From the NCBI GenBank assembly GCA_016735295.1, contig JAERRU010000006.1, positions 1 to 64,000 on the forward strand: a stretch of 64,000 nt of DNA. The letters run 5' to 3'. Of the stretch, positions 8,813 through 19,126 are shown piece after piece (position 1 is the stretch's first letter; the number at the start of each line of letters is the position of its first letter). The notes beneath the pieces are model-generated. The model did no database searches and was not told the DNA's origin. It worked only from the letters and a program-made list of their open reading frames with translations. The position numbers and the translations under genes are program-made. This DNA comes from SAR324 cluster bacterium (GTDB taxonomy: Bacteria; SAR324; XYD2-FULL-50-16; JAERRU01).

Positions 8813-10804
8813 TCATTCAATTTTAGATATTTTTAAGTGGTGGCAAGAAATATCTACAGCGTCAATTTTGGCGTTAAACTCTTGCTCAGTGGGTTCGATG
8901 GTGAGTTTAACAATCATTTGTAATTGAATTATATTAAATAAAGATACCCCCCCACTTAAGGGTCTTACCAATTTTAGAGCAAATATATTGCCTATTTGTT
9001 GGGCTAAATATTTATACTTCCAATGAGTTAATAAATCTTTTTCGATTGTTCTATATAGCGAGCTCTGCTCGGCGGATCTTTTTGCCCAATCAAATAATTG
9101 GTGATCGCTCCATGGCACGATTTGTTTGTTTAGATGATAACTAATTAGGCTTTGATTAACCAGATCACAAAAGCGTCTTAAGGGAGAGGTGGCTTGTGCA
9201 TATTGTTTTATACCTAATCCGTGATGTGCGGCTGGGCCGGTGGTTACAATGGCGGGAGGTATAATTAATTTATCAAAAATACTTCCATTTTGGGACGAAA
9301 TTTTTCTTTTTGTGATGGCTGGTTGGGCTCGGTAGATAGCAGTTTTGGCGTGTTCTTTTAAGAATTTACCCGCTTGTTTATTGGCTTGGATTGATATTTC
9401 TTGCACTAAAAGAGAGGCGGGGGTGTCTTCTCTTACTTTTGAAATTTTGATATGATCAGGATTAGTTATATCAAGGGATACTTCTTTTCTGGCAATAAAG
9501 AGGGCATCATTTTTTTTTCGTTCTTCAGTTTTTAAGAGACAAAAATGATCTATTTTACCCCAAAAGTGATTTGATTTTTTTAATAAAATATTAAGTTTAT
9601 CGTAGGTAAGATTCTCTTTAATTTTGATAATGCTATGATATATTTTAAAGGATTTTTCATAATAATTTTCATCCAATTCCCAAGCGAAGGTTAATACTAG
9701 ACGTTGATGATTGGCTTTTAAGGCTAGCGCTTCTTCCGCTAAGGGGATAGGCAACATATTAAATATTTTTTTGGGCGAATAAAAACTAGCAAAAAACTCA
9801 CTTGCTCGCTCGAAAATAAGAGAATTTGGCGTGATAAAATGGCTAACGTCCGTTATATGTAACCGGATAAAGGAAGAATCTTTACCATCTTCAAAGCTTA
9901 TGGCATCATCGAAATCTTTCGTGAGAGCATCATCTACTGAGTAAGCTAAAAGATGTGTTTCATCTAAATATTGAGAGGGAGGTTTTTGGGTTAATTTGGT
10001 TTGGGTAGCAATAATTTTGGTGACTTCTTCGGCTAATAAATCATCGTTAGTGGTTGATAGAAAAGGTGTTTTGCTAGTTAGAATATGCCCCCATGATGTT
10101 TTGCAACCGGCACTGAGTAGAATTTTTGCTAATTTATATTCAAAAATAAAATTATCGTTAGTTAATTGATAATCAAGTAGATTACAAAAATAATTAGTTT
10201 CTGGATGAGAATATGGATTTTTAGCGAAGTTAAATAGACGATTAGTAAATTTATTAAAATGAGCAATATCTTCTTTTAAGAGGATAGGTTTTTTGCCTTG
10301 TTCTAGGTCATTAATCCAATTTTTTTCTAATTTTTTTAAGATAATATTAAGAGCCAATTTAGCTTCTTTTTCTTTAATAATTTTTACATTAGCAAAGTTT
10401 CTGGCGATAATAAATTTTTTAGTTTCACGAAATAGATGTTTTTCATTTTTAATCTTAATAATTAAAGCGACTAGTTGCCAATGATCATCTGGTGATTCTA
10501 AAAACATAGTGGATAAGCTTTTGATAGAGTAAGGGGTGTCTTTATCGCAAAGCTCGTAAATAATATTAATATCTAATTCGTCAATTAATTTGTTAATATA
10601 AGCCCGTTTTTTTAGCAAATAATCAGGTATTTGCTGAGTAGTTAGCAATTGATTAGCGGGCCAAGAATAGATTATTTGTCGATGATTAATGCTAATATTT
10701 GAACCAGATTCAGAAATTATAGTAGAGTATTTTTTGTTGGTTTCAAATATGACACCAAGAGAGATGAGAGTATTTTTAAAAAATATAACCAGATTAGATT
10801 TCAT
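8813..10804 (-). CDS. RNB-domain exoribonuclease (RNase II family)
   Basis: SVDDALTKDFDDAISFED RNB catalytic motif; IRLHITDVSHFI; YAQATSPLRRFCDLVNQ. Confidence 0.9.
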   Translation of the reverse strand: MKSNLVIFFKNTLISLGVIFETNKKYSTIISESGSNISINHRQIIYSWPANQLLTTQQIPDYLLKKRAYINKLIDELDINIIYELCDKDTPYSIKSLSTMFLESPDDHWQLVALIIKIKNEKHLFRETKKFIIARNFANVKIIKEKEAKLALNIILKKLEKNWINDLEQGKKPILLKEDIAHFNKFTNRLFNFAKNPYSHPETNYFCNLLDYQLTNDNFIFEYKLAKILLSAGCKTSWGHILTSKTPFLSTTNDDLLAEEVTKIIATQTKLTQKPPSQYLDETHLLAYSVDDALTKDFDDAISFEDGKDSSFIRLHITDVSHFITPNSLIFERASEFFASFYSPKKIFNMLPIPLAEEALALKANHQRLVLTFAWELDENYYEKSFKIYHSIIKIKENLTYDKLNILLKKSNHFWGKIDHFCLLKTEERKKNDALFIARKEVSLDITNPDHIKISKVREDTPASLLVQEISIQANKQAGKFLKEHAKTAIYRAQPAITKRKISSQNGSIFDKLIIPPAIVTTGPAAHHGLGIKQYAQATSPLRRFCDLVNQSLISYHLNKQIVPWSDHQLFDWAKRSAEQSSLYRTIEKDLLTHWKYKYLAQQIGNIFALKLVRPLSGGVSLFNIIQLQMIVKLTIEPTEQEFNAKIDAVDISCHHLKISKIE

Positions 10805-11258
10805 GAAAAACGAATTATTATTATCATTAAAAGTAAAATTATGTCATCCCCAAGCAAAAATGCCCACAAAAACTAACCCAGATGATAGCGGTTGGGACTT
10901 AATAGGGCTAGAAATTATTGAAAAAAGACATAATGTTTTTTTATTTGATACAGGAATACAAATAGAGCCCCCTAAAGGTTATTACACTGAAATTTATCCC
11001 CGATCTAGCATTTATAAAACTGATTTTATACAAGCGAATAGTGTGGGCATAATAGATAGCGGCTACCGAGGCAATATCATGATACCTTTAAGATATATAG
11101 GCCAAGATAATGCAAAAGAAGCCATTGAGCAATTAAAGGGGTGCAGGATTGCCCAACTTATTTTGAGAAAGCATGTGGCGAGCGAGCTAGTAGAAGTGAG
11201 CAGTTTAACTGATACTAAACGAGGGGCAAGTGGATTTGGCAGTAGCGGGCAGAGGTAG
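10803..11258 (+). CDS. dut: Deoxyuridine triphosphatase (dUTPase)
   Basis: Motifs DDSGWDL, YPRSSI, GIIDSGYRGNIMIPL, RGASGFGSSG. The ORF track start at 10689 is probably too far upstream; ATG at 10803 fits the family. Confidence 0.9.
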   Translation: MKNELLLSLKVKLCHPQAKMPTKTNPDDSGWDLIGLEIIEKRHNVFLFDTGIQIEPPKGYYTEIYPRSSIYKTDFIQANSVGIIDSGYRGNIMIPLRYIGQDNAKEAIEQLKGCRIAQLILRKHVASELVEVSSLTDTKRGASGFGSSGQR

Positions 11259-11300
11259 TGGATATGGGTTTAAAGGGATAACGCCATTAGATGGCGCGAT

Positions 11301-11728
11301 AAATCATTTGGTGATTTGGGGCTAATGCTTGGATAATTTGGATATATTACCGGCATAATAATTTAATTATTGAGTGATTTGGGGTATATTCAGTTGCTAT
11401 AATTTAGCTCTTGAATAATTTGGATATATTCTCGTCACGCTAATTTAATTATTTAGTGATTTGGGGTATATCCAGTTGCTATAATTTAGCTCTTGGATAA
11501 TTTGGATATATTCTCGTCACGCTAAATCAGCCCTCGGAGAACTTGAAAATATTACCGGCATAATAATCTAATTATTGGATGATTTGGGGTATATTCAGTT
11601 GCTATAATTTAGCTCTTGGATAATTTAAAAATATTCTCGTCACGCTAAATCAGCCCTCGGGGAACTTTGATAATATCCCCGCCGTCATAATTTAGCTCTC
11701 GGGTAATTTTGATAATATTAGCTCGACT
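11301..11728. repeat. Degenerate ~42-bp-period tandem array overlapping the 3' end of cmk
   Basis: Units such as ataatttagctcttggataatttggatatattctcgtcacgct recur ~9-10 times; last unit is the cmk 3' end (ataatttagctctcgggtaattttgataatatta). Confidence 0.9.
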
Positions 11729-12369
11729 ACCTGATCTAAGGGGGTATCAGTAGTATCAATAGGTATAGCATCTTCCCCTTTTACTAAAGGAGCGTGTTTA
11801 CGGTTTTTATCGGCGTAGTCACGTTTTTTTAAAGAGTCTAGGAGCTCGTTAAATTTAGGAGAGGTTAGCTCTATGCCTAATTGTTTAGCTCTCCTTTGAG
11901 CTCTAATTTTAACATCGGCAGTTAAGAAAAATTTAGCCCAAGCATCAGGAAAAACTATTTGGCCAATATCTCGCCCATCAATTACTGAATCGTAGCGATT
12001 GCCGACTTTAATTAAATAATGATTAACAATCAAACGAAATTCTTTAAAGGCCGCAACCTTAGAAACAATTCCTGATAAAAATTCAGAGTGCAATTCATCA
12101 GAAATCTCTTTTCCCGATAAATAGATGGCAAACGCACCATTTTTCTTCCAATTCAATTGAATAGTCTGCGGATTGTCGTTAAGGTATTTGGCGATAGTGC
12201 CCATTTGATTAGGAAAATGACTACCTAATTTTTCTATTCCATAATAAGCAATAGCCCGGTAAACAGCACCAGAATTGATATATCTAAATGATATAGCAGA
12301 GCCCACTTTCAGAGCAACACTGCTTTTCCCCGACGCAGCCACGCCATCAATAGCGAGAACTTTTTTCAT
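11692..12369 (-). CDS. cmk: Cytidylate kinase
   Basis: VLAIDGVAASGKSSVA P-loop; YINSGAVYRAIAYY; VIDGRDIGQIVFPDAWAKFFLTA. Confidence 0.95.
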   Translation of the reverse strand: MKKVLAIDGVAASGKSSVALKVGSAISFRYINSGAVYRAIAYYGIEKLGSHFPNQMGTIAKYLNDNPQTIQLNWKKNGAFAIYLSGKEISDELHSEFLSGIVSKVAAFKEFRLIVNHYLIKVGNRYDSVIDGRDIGQIVFPDAWAKFFLTADVKIRAQRRAKQLGIELTSPKFNELLDSLKKRDYADKNRKHAPLVKGEDAIPIDTTDTPLDQVVELILSKLPES

Positions 12370-12428
12370 AAAAGTTACTTAATATTAATCTTTAGCTAGT
12401 TATTTAAATATTATTTTTAATTTTAGCT

Positions 12429-13079
12429 TTAATTTTTAGCTTTAATTTTAACTTTAATAGCTTTGCTGATAGTTAATAATTTTCCATTAGCTCCAGGCAC
12501 CGCTCCATGAATAAGAATCAGATTTTTTTCTAAATCAACCTCAGCTATTTTTAGATTTTGCAAAGTCACCTTAACCGCTCCCATATGCCCAGGCATACGT
12601 TTATTTTTAAAAACCCGACCAGGAAATTTTCTTTGCCCAATAGAGCCAGTAGTACGGTGAAATCTATGTCCGTGAGAAGCAGGTCCTCCGGCAAATTTAT
12701 AACGTTTCACCACTCCGGCAAATCCGCGACCTTTTGATATACCAGATACGTCTACTAAATCGCCAGATTTAAAAATAGAAACATCAAAAATCTTTCCTAC
12801 CTCCAAAGCGTCTATATCATCTGCAGGAAATTCTTTTAAATATTTAGTAGGAGGCTGATCTTTAAAATGACCTAAATAGGGCTTTGTGCTTTTTGCTAAT
12901 TTCTTTTTTTCAATAGCAACACTGCCTACTTGTAAGGCTTCATAGCCATCTTTATCTAGATTCTTTTTTTGCACTAACACCGCAGGCGGCACCTCAACTA
13001 GTGTAACAGGGATAGATTCTCCCTCATTGGTGAAAATTCGTGTCATTCCCACCTTTTTGCCTAGTAACCCTTTGATCAT
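12429..13079 (-). CDS. rplC: 50S ribosomal protein L3
   Basis: MIKGLLGKKVGMTRIFTNEG; GGPASHGHRFHRTTGSIGQRKFPGRVFKNKRMPGHMG. Confidence 0.97.
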   Translation of the reverse strand: MIKGLLGKKVGMTRIFTNEGESIPVTLVEVPPAVLVQKKNLDKDGYEALQVGSVAIEKKKLAKSTKPYLGHFKDQPPTKYLKEFPADDIDALEVGKIFDVSIFKSGDLVDVSGISKGRGFAGVVKRYKFAGGPASHGHRFHRTTGSIGQRKFPGRVFKNKRMPGHMGAVKVTLQNLKIAEVDLEKNLILIHGAVPGANGKLLTISKAIKVKIKAKN

Positions 13080-13252
13080 GATTTTAAGTATATTAAGTAA
13101 AAAATAATTATATTTAGCTCTTTATGATAATAAAAAGAGCAAATTAAGAACATATTCAAGTACAAATAACCTTAAAACCATCTTAACGTCAAGCACAATT
13201 ATTAGCTAAATTAAGTTTTATTAGTTTAAAGATATATTATAATTAAATAATT

Positions 13253-14362
13253 TTAATCGTTTCCCTCAAAACGTCTTTGATAAACACTCATTAGCAAACC
13301 AATGCCAAACATGGTGGTGATCATAGAAGAGCCTCCATAACTAAATAAAGGTAATGGTATTCCCACCACCGGCAACAACCTCATCACCATTCCTAAATTA
13401 ATTAAAGTTTGACCACATAAAATAGCACTTACTCCTGCAATAATTATATTTTCCCGTAAATATTTAAGTTTACCAATAGAATTAATTATATGTAATAGCA
13501 AAGCTGAATAAAGGATGATTAATGAAATACTACCGGCAAATCCCCATTCTTCTGCAAATAAGGAAAAAATAAAATCTGTATGTCGTGCCGGTAAAAAGTT
13601 TAATTGAGCCTGCGTGCCTTGTAAATAACCTTTACCAAATTTTCCCCCGCTACCTATAGCAATTATTGATTGATTGATGTGATAGCCCTTCCCCAGTTGA
13701 TCTGCATTAGGATTGAACATGGTGAGTATACGATCTTTTTGGTATTCAGCAATTCCATATTGCCAAATAACCGGGGTTAACAGCAAAGCTAGCAGGGTGA
13801 CTCCTAAGATTAATCGATATCTTAAGCCACTAAAATAAATTAACATGAAAGAAGTGAATAAAAAAAGTAATGCGGTGCCTAAATCTGGTTGACGGACTAT
13901 TAACAAAAAAGGAATACCAATTAAACTACCTAGCCACACAATTACTTTTAAGTTGAATTTACCAAATTTACGCGATTCTTTAAAATATTGTGCGATTATT
14001 AATATAATAGTGAACTTAACTAATTCTGAAGTTTGCAAGTTAAAAGAACCAATTTTTAACCAACGAGGGGCGTTGCTAAATTGACCCCCAACCCCGAAAA
14101 AAAGAGTGATGATTAACAAAATAATCGCCGATAAATGCAAAGGTAAAGCGAATCGGCACAGCAACCGGTAGTCAATCATAGCCGTACCAATCATCACTAA
14201 TAGCCCTAACCCAAACCAAGTTAATTGCCGATAAAAATAAAAATTTCCTAACCCAAGGCTATGAGAGGCAGAATAGACTGTGATTAATCCTATAGTGGAT
14301 ATCATAATTACTAAAATCAATAATAGCCAATCAAGGTTGCTTAAAAAGTTACGAAATAACAT
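13253..14362 (-). CDS. rodA: Rod-shape-determining SEDS protein RodA
   Basis: VRQPDLGTALLFLF; GKGYLQGTQAQLNFLPARHTDFIFSLFAEEWGF; PLPLFSYGGSSM. Confidence 0.93.
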   Translation of the reverse strand: MLFRNFLSNLDWLLLILVIMISTIGLITVYSASHSLGLGNFYFYRQLTWFGLGLLVMIGTAMIDYRLLCRFALPLHLSAIILLIITLFFGVGGQFSNAPRWLKIGSFNLQTSELVKFTIILIIAQYFKESRKFGKFNLKVIVWLGSLIGIPFLLIVRQPDLGTALLFLFTSFMLIYFSGLRYRLILGVTLLALLLTPVIWQYGIAEYQKDRILTMFNPNADQLGKGYHINQSIIAIGSGGKFGKGYLQGTQAQLNFLPARHTDFIFSLFAEEWGFAGSISLIILYSALLLHIINSIGKLKYLRENIIIAGVSAILCGQTLINLGMVMRLLPVVGIPLPLFSYGGSSMITTMFGIGLLMSVYQRRFEGND

Positions 14363-14468
14363 TAAATTTATAAATTAAGTGTTAATAAACATCAAAGCCA
14401 GTATAAAACCAATTTAGAACTAGTTTAGAACAAAAATAATCTTTATAGATAGATTTTTTTAAAAAAAC

Positions 14469-14498
14469 TTGACAAAATCCTTAATAGGACGCTATTAA
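14469..14498 (+). promoter_or_regulatory. Candidate sigma70-type promoter for rplU-rpmA
   Basis: TTGACA (14469-14474) - 18 nt - TATTAA (14493-14498), ~50 bp upstream of rplU. Confidence 0.45.
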
Positions 14499-14550
14499 TG
14501 TACGATTATATTTTATTGACTAAACTAATACTTTTTAAATTAAAAATCTA

Positions 14551-14871
14551 ATGTATTCCATTATAAATTGTGGTGGTAAACAACACAAAGTAATTCCAGG
14601 CGATAAAATACTAGTAAATAAATTATCCTTGGAAGTAGGCGAAGAATTTGAGTCAGATCAAGTTTTAGCCCATAAACCAGAAAAAGGTTCAATCCAAATA
14701 GGCCACCCCCTATTAAAACAGGCCACATATAAGGCGAAAGTGGAGAGATCCTTTAAAGATAAAAAAATTATAGTTTTTAAGAAAAAACGACGTAAAAATT
14801 ATCGTCGTAAAAATGGTCATAGGCAAGATCTTATGGAAGTATCCATAGTTAGCATAAATTTAGGCGTTTAA
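14551..14871 (+). CDS. rplU: 50S ribosomal protein L21
   Basis: MYSIINCGGKQHKVIPGDKI; KKRRKNYRRKNGHRQDLMEV. Confidence 0.95.
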   Translation: MYSIINCGGKQHKVIPGDKILVNKLSLEVGEEFESDQVLAHKPEKGSIQIGHPLLKQATYKAKVERSFKDKKIIVFKKKRRKNYRRKNGHRQDLMEVSIVSINLGV

Positions 14872-14887
14872 TTGAGGTAATAATAGT

Positions 14888-15142
14888 ATGGCACATAAAA
14901 AAGGTCAAAGTAGCACTAGAAATGGGCGAACATCCAATCCTAAATATCGTGGTGTAAAAAGAACAGCTGGTGAAGTAGTTAAGGCAGGAACTATAATAGT
15001 TAGGCAAGTAGGGAACAAGTTTAATGCGGGCACGAATGTAGGAACAGGAAATGACTATACCTTATTTTCGTTAATTGAAGGTAAAATTAATTTTAAGGTT
15101 GGTCGAGGCAATAAAAGAGTGGTGAGTGTAGACGCTGTTTAA
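14888..15142 (+). CDS. rpmA: 50S ribosomal protein L27
   Basis: [52 protein letters not shown]. Confidence 0.97.
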   Translation: MAHKKGQSSTRNGRTSNPKYRGVKRTAGEVVKAGTIIVRQVGNKFNAGTNVGTGNDYTLFSLIEGKINFKVGRGNKRVVSVDAV

Positions 15143-15241
15143 ATAAGCTGATGTTATTTAATAAGTTTTATGTGGCACAAGAATATAAGGATATGGGTGC
15201 TATTAAAAAATTATTTAGTTTTCTAAACAGATAGTTAACAA

Positions 15242-16015
15242 ATGTGCGAACTTCTTGGGCTAAGTTGCAGTGATCCTAGCGAAATAAAGCTTTCCTTTAA
15301 TGAATTTTGTTTAAGAGGAGGGTCTACCAACATCCATAAAGACGGTTGGGGGATTGGTTTTTATGATAATGATGATGATGGCTGGCGAATTTTTTTAGAT
15401 GATAAGCCAGCATTTAGTTCAAAATTTGCTGAGGTAGTGAAGCGTCACTCCATAAAATCTCGGATAATGATTAGTCATATCAGACGAGCTACGGTGGGGG
15501 CACTTAGCATCAGCAACAATCAGCCATTTATGAGGTTTATGTGGGGTCGGCAATGGGTATTTGCCCATAATGGAGATTTACCACTATTTAGCCAAGATAA
15601 ATTTAAGCATTTTAATGTTATTGGGCAGACAGATAGTGAAAAGGTATTTTGCACCATATTAGATTATTTATGGGATAAATGTCCTAATGGAGATTGTGAT
15701 TATAAACAATTAACACAATATATTGAAGAGGCGTCAACAAACCTTTCTCAGTATGGGGTGTTGAATTTTTTATTATCAGATGGGAAATTTTTATTTGCTC
15801 ACAGCCATTCTAGTCTTTATTATACAAAGTGGGCTTATCCAGCAGGTCAAGCGGGCTTCCCGACTCCTGGAATATCGGTTGATTCACCAGAGGTAAATCA
15901 ATCTATGGTTGAAGGGATAGTGGTAGCTACTTTGCCTTTATCGACTTGTGCAAAGTGGCATAAGATAGGAGCTAAGCAGGTATTTGCTTTTGAGAAGGGG
16001 CAGGCGTTATCATAG
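15242..16015 (+). CDS. Class II glutamine amidotransferase (YafJ-like)
   Basis: MCELLGLSCSDP N-terminal Cys; HKDGWGIGFYD; ISHIRRATVG; FAHNGDLP. Confidence 0.88.
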   Translation: MCELLGLSCSDPSEIKLSFNEFCLRGGSTNIHKDGWGIGFYDNDDDGWRIFLDDKPAFSSKFAEVVKRHSIKSRIMISHIRRATVGALSISNNQPFMRFMWGRQWVFAHNGDLPLFSQDKFKHFNVIGQTDSEKVFCTILDYLWDKCPNGDCDYKQLTQYIEEASTNLSQYGVLNFLLSDGKFLFAHSHSSLYYTKWAYPAGQAGFPTPGISVDSPEVNQSMVEGIVVATLPLSTCAKWHKIGAKQVFAFEKGQALS

Positions 16016-16087
16016 TGAGAGGTAAAATAATGGGGATCAAATTTTAATTTTTTAATAAATAATTTTTCAGCGATATAGCGAATTTTC

Positions 16088-18184
16088 ATGAAGGTCATAG
16101 ATACAACAAGAAACATTGGTATTTCTGCTCATATAGATAGTGGCAAGACCACTTTAACAGAAAGAATCCTTTATTATTCAGGTAAGATACATAAAATAGA
16201 AGAGGTGCGTGGAGATGGAGATGGGGCCACTATGGATTTTATGGAATTAGAGAAAGAAAAAGGCATAACCATCACTTCAGCGGCGACTACTATTTACTGG
16301 AAGGATTATAAAATTAATATTATAGATACTCCAGGTCACGTTGATTTCACGGTAGAAGTTGAGCGTTCTTTGCGAGTATTGGACGGGGCGATATTGGTGC
16401 TATGCGGAGTTTCTGGGGTGCAGTCACAATCAATCACTGTTGATAGACAAATACGAAGATATAAGGTGCCTAGGTTAGTTTTTATCAACAAGTTAGATCG
16501 CACAGGAGCTGATCCTGACCGAGTGACAGAAGCGTTAAAAGAAAAATTAGGGCATAATGCGGTGGCGATGCAAATCCCTATAGGGCTTGAAGATAAGCTT
16601 GAGGGAGTGGTAGATTTAATTAGTAATAAAGCATATTATTTTAAAGGCGAAAGGGGGGCAGATATGGTGTCGGCTGATATCCCTGCCGATATGGTGGATA
16701 GAGCAAAGGAAATGCGAGCCAAAATGCTGGACGCTATTTCTATGTTTGATGATGATTTAATGGAAATTTTGATAGAGGAAAAGGAAGTTTCTGAGGATTT
16801 AATACATCAAGCGATAAAGAAGGGAGTTCATTCTTTAGAATTAACCCCAGTTTTCTTAGGTTCAGCATTCAAAAATAAAGGGGTACAATTGTTATTAAAT
16901 GCTATAGGTCGGTATTTGCCATCTCCTAAAGAGACTGGGCCGGCAGTAGCAATGGAAGTGGGTCACGAAGACCGCAGAGTTGATGTGGTGTCTGATCCTG
17001 ATAAACCTTTGGTGGCGATGGCGTATAAGATAACCGAAGAGCGTTTTGGCCAATTAACCTATATCAGAATATATCAAGGGACTGTGCGAAAGGGCGATAC
17101 TATCGTAAATTCAAGAACAGGCAAAAAAATTCGCGTGGGAAGATTGGTAAGAATGCACGCTAATAACCGAGTAAATATTGACGAGGCTTTTGCGGGGGAT
17201 ATTATATCTTTAATTGGGGTTAGCTGTGCATCGGGAGATACTTTTTGTGCAGACGGCACTGATCTTACGTTAGAGAGTATGTATGTAGCAAAGCCGGTTA
17301 TATCATTATCAATTAAGTGTCTTGATAAGGAGGTAACGGAAAAAATGAGTAAGGCGCTCAGCCGGTTTGTGCGAGAAGATCCCACCTTTAATGTTAGGGT
17401 AGATCACGAACTAGGAGAAACTATCATATCAGGCATGGGAGAGCTGCACCTTGATATTTATGTGGAGCGAATGAAAAGAGAATATAACGTGCCAGTTGAA
17501 GTGGGGCCTCCTCAAGTGAATTACCGAGAAGCGATTACTAGTGAGGCTAAATTTAATTATACTCATAAAAAACAAACAGGTGGTGCTGGTCAATTCGCTT
17601 GTGTGATTGGAGATATTGCCCCTCTTACCTTTGAAGGCGATGACGCCAAAGATTTTTTATTTACCAATTTAGTAAAAGGCGGAAACATTCCCTCTGAATA
17701 TATAGGAGCCTGTGAGAAGGGATTTCAAGATGTGATGTATGACGGTCCTTTGGCGGGATTTCCTATATTAGGCATCAAGGTTAATTTGGTTGATGGTAAA
17801 TATCATGATGTTGATTCAAGTGATTTAGCGTTTCGGCTTTGTTCGCGAATGGCGATGAAGCAGGCGATTAGGGCAGCGTCTCCGGTTATTTTGGAGCCAA
17901 TGATGAAAGTTGAGGTGGAGAGCCCATCTGAATATCAGGGGCCTGTAATTGGTGATTTAAGCTCACGGAGGGGAATAATCAATAATTCTCATGATAATAG
18001 CGGAACGGTAATTATTAATGCCACTGTTCCTTTAGCAGAAATGTTTGGTTACGCCACTCAGCTCAGATCATATACGGCGGGCAAGGCTAGCTATACAATG
18101 GAGTTTGAGAAATATATGATAGTACCTAAAAGCATTCAAGAAAAAATAATTACTGATCGAGCGGTAGCGGCAAAAGAAGATTAG
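16088..18184 (+). CDS. fusA: Translation elongation factor G
   Basis: [57 protein letters not shown]. Confidence 0.97.
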   Translation: MKVIDTTRNIGISAHIDSGKTTLTERILYYSGKIHKIEEVRGDGDGATMDFMELEKEKGITITSAATTIYWKDYKINIIDTPGHVDFTVEVERSLRVLDGAILVLCGVSGVQSQSITVDRQIRRYKVPRLVFINKLDRTGADPDRVTEALKEKLGHNAVAMQIPIGLEDKLEGVVDLISNKAYYFKGERGADMVSADIPADMVDRAKEMRAKMLDAISMFDDDLMEILIEEKEVSEDLIHQAIKKGVHSLELTPVFLGSAFKNKGVQLLLNAIGRYLPSPKETGPAVAMEVGHEDRRVDVVSDPDKPLVAMAYKITEERFGQLTYIRIYQGTVRKGDTIVNSRTGKKIRVGRLVRMHANNRVNIDEAFAGDIISLIGVSCASGDTFCADGTDLTLESMYVAKPVISLSIKCLDKEVTEKMSKALSRFVREDPTFNVRVDHELGETIISGMGELHLDIYVERMKREYNVPVEVGPPQVNYREAITSEAKFNYTHKKQTGGAGQFACVIGDIAPLTFEGDDAKDFLFTNLVKGGNIPSEYIGACEKGFQDVMYDGPLAGFPILGIKVNLVDGKYHDVDSSDLAFRLCSRMAMKQAIRAASPVILEPMMKVEVESPSEYQGPVIGDLSSRRGIINNSHDNSGTVIINATVPLAEMFGYATQLRSYTAGKASYTMEFEKYMIVPKSIQEKIITDRAVAAKED

Positions 18185-18187
18185 TAT

Positions 18188-18320
18188 TAAGGAGAATAAC
18201 AAAGAATTCTTTTTCTGGGGATGTGCTTACTTTAGGGATGGGTGTTTGGCATTGGGCAAATGGTATTAGGCAGTAAGGACAATAACAAAGAATCTTTTTT
18301 CTGGGGATAGGCCTACTTTT
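18188..18320. repeat. Two imperfect ~46-bp direct repeats downstream of fusA
   Basis: taaggagaataacaaagaattctttttctggggatgtgcttacttt (18188) and taaggacaataacaaagaatcttttttctggggataggcctactttt (18274). Confidence 0.85.
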
Positions 18321-18423
18321 AGAGGAGGCTATATGCGATTATTTTTTCAGCACTTATCCCCTTAAATAGATTGGTTAATTTTTGATTATAGTGCTTAACT
18401 ATAGGGCTATTATGGCAGAAAAA

Positions 18424-18825
18424 TTATTCTTCTGAGGGTAGGTTATTAAATATTTTATCTATTTTCTCTTTCATCATATTAGCGTCAAATGGCTTAACTA
18501 CAAAGTTGCTAACCCCCGCTTTAATAGCGGCTAAAATATTTTCTTGCAAGGCTTCGGCAGTAACCATCAACACAGGTAATTTAGCGGTAGGAGGGTTTTT
18601 CCTGATAGCAATTAACAGCTCCAGACCATTCATGATCGGCATGTGCCAATCAGTTATAATGAGAGAAAGATCATCATTATTTTTTATTATTTCTAATGCT
18701 TCTCGGCCGTGTTCTGCTTCCAAGATTACGTGAAAATCTAGCTGTTTTAGAATGTTTTTGATAACTTTTCTCATCATAGAAAAGTCATCAACAACTAAGA
18801 TCTTCATATTTTTGTCGATAGCCAC
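18424..18825 (-). CDS. Single-domain response regulator (CheY-like)
   Basis: KILVVDDFSMMRKVIKNIL; LIITDWHMPIMNGLELL; PVLMVTAEA; FVVKPFDA. Confidence 0.93.
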   Translation of the reverse strand: MAIDKNMKILVVDDFSMMRKVIKNILKQLDFHVILEAEHGREALEIIKNNDDLSLIITDWHMPIMNGLELLIAIRKNPPTAKLPVLMVTAEALQENILAAIKAGVSNFVVKPFDANMMKEKIDKIFNNLPSEE

Positions 18826-18909
18826 TTTGGTCAGTCCTCTCTAAATTATATAATTAGTTAATTTTATTTTTCGAGTTAACGAAATCAAGGGAAGTTAAGT
18901 AATAACGAC

Positions 18910-18923
18910 ATATATGCATATAT
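18910..18923. promoter_or_regulatory. Perfect 14-bp palindrome in the divergent cheY-like / pgk intergenic region
   Basis: ATATATGCATATAT. Confidence 0.35.
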
Positions 18924-19126
18924 TGTGAATATATAACAAATAAAAGCATAATTTAATAATTATACACTAAATTAGGCGTAAAATAAAGATAAAATTGATG
19001 AGACCACTAAATTTATTTATTTTTAAGGCATAAAAATTTAATTTGCTAAGAGCATTAAAATCGGCTAAAAATAGCTATTGGGTTTTGGATAAGAGGGTAT
19101 TATCTTTGTACTTAGTATAGCATATA

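Noticed and set aside
10689-10802. N-terminal extension of dut as given in the ORF track
   Set aside because: The first ~38 residues lie antisense to the RNB gene and precede the dUTPase domain; ATG at 10803 is preferred
11280-11298. Short hairpin acgccat-tag-atggcgc as a terminator of dut
   Set aside because: Stem is short and lacks a clear downstream U-tract; not strong enough to report
11301-11728. Possible CRISPR array
   Set aside because: Units are contiguous and degenerate with no unique spacers of constant length, and no cas genes occur nearby
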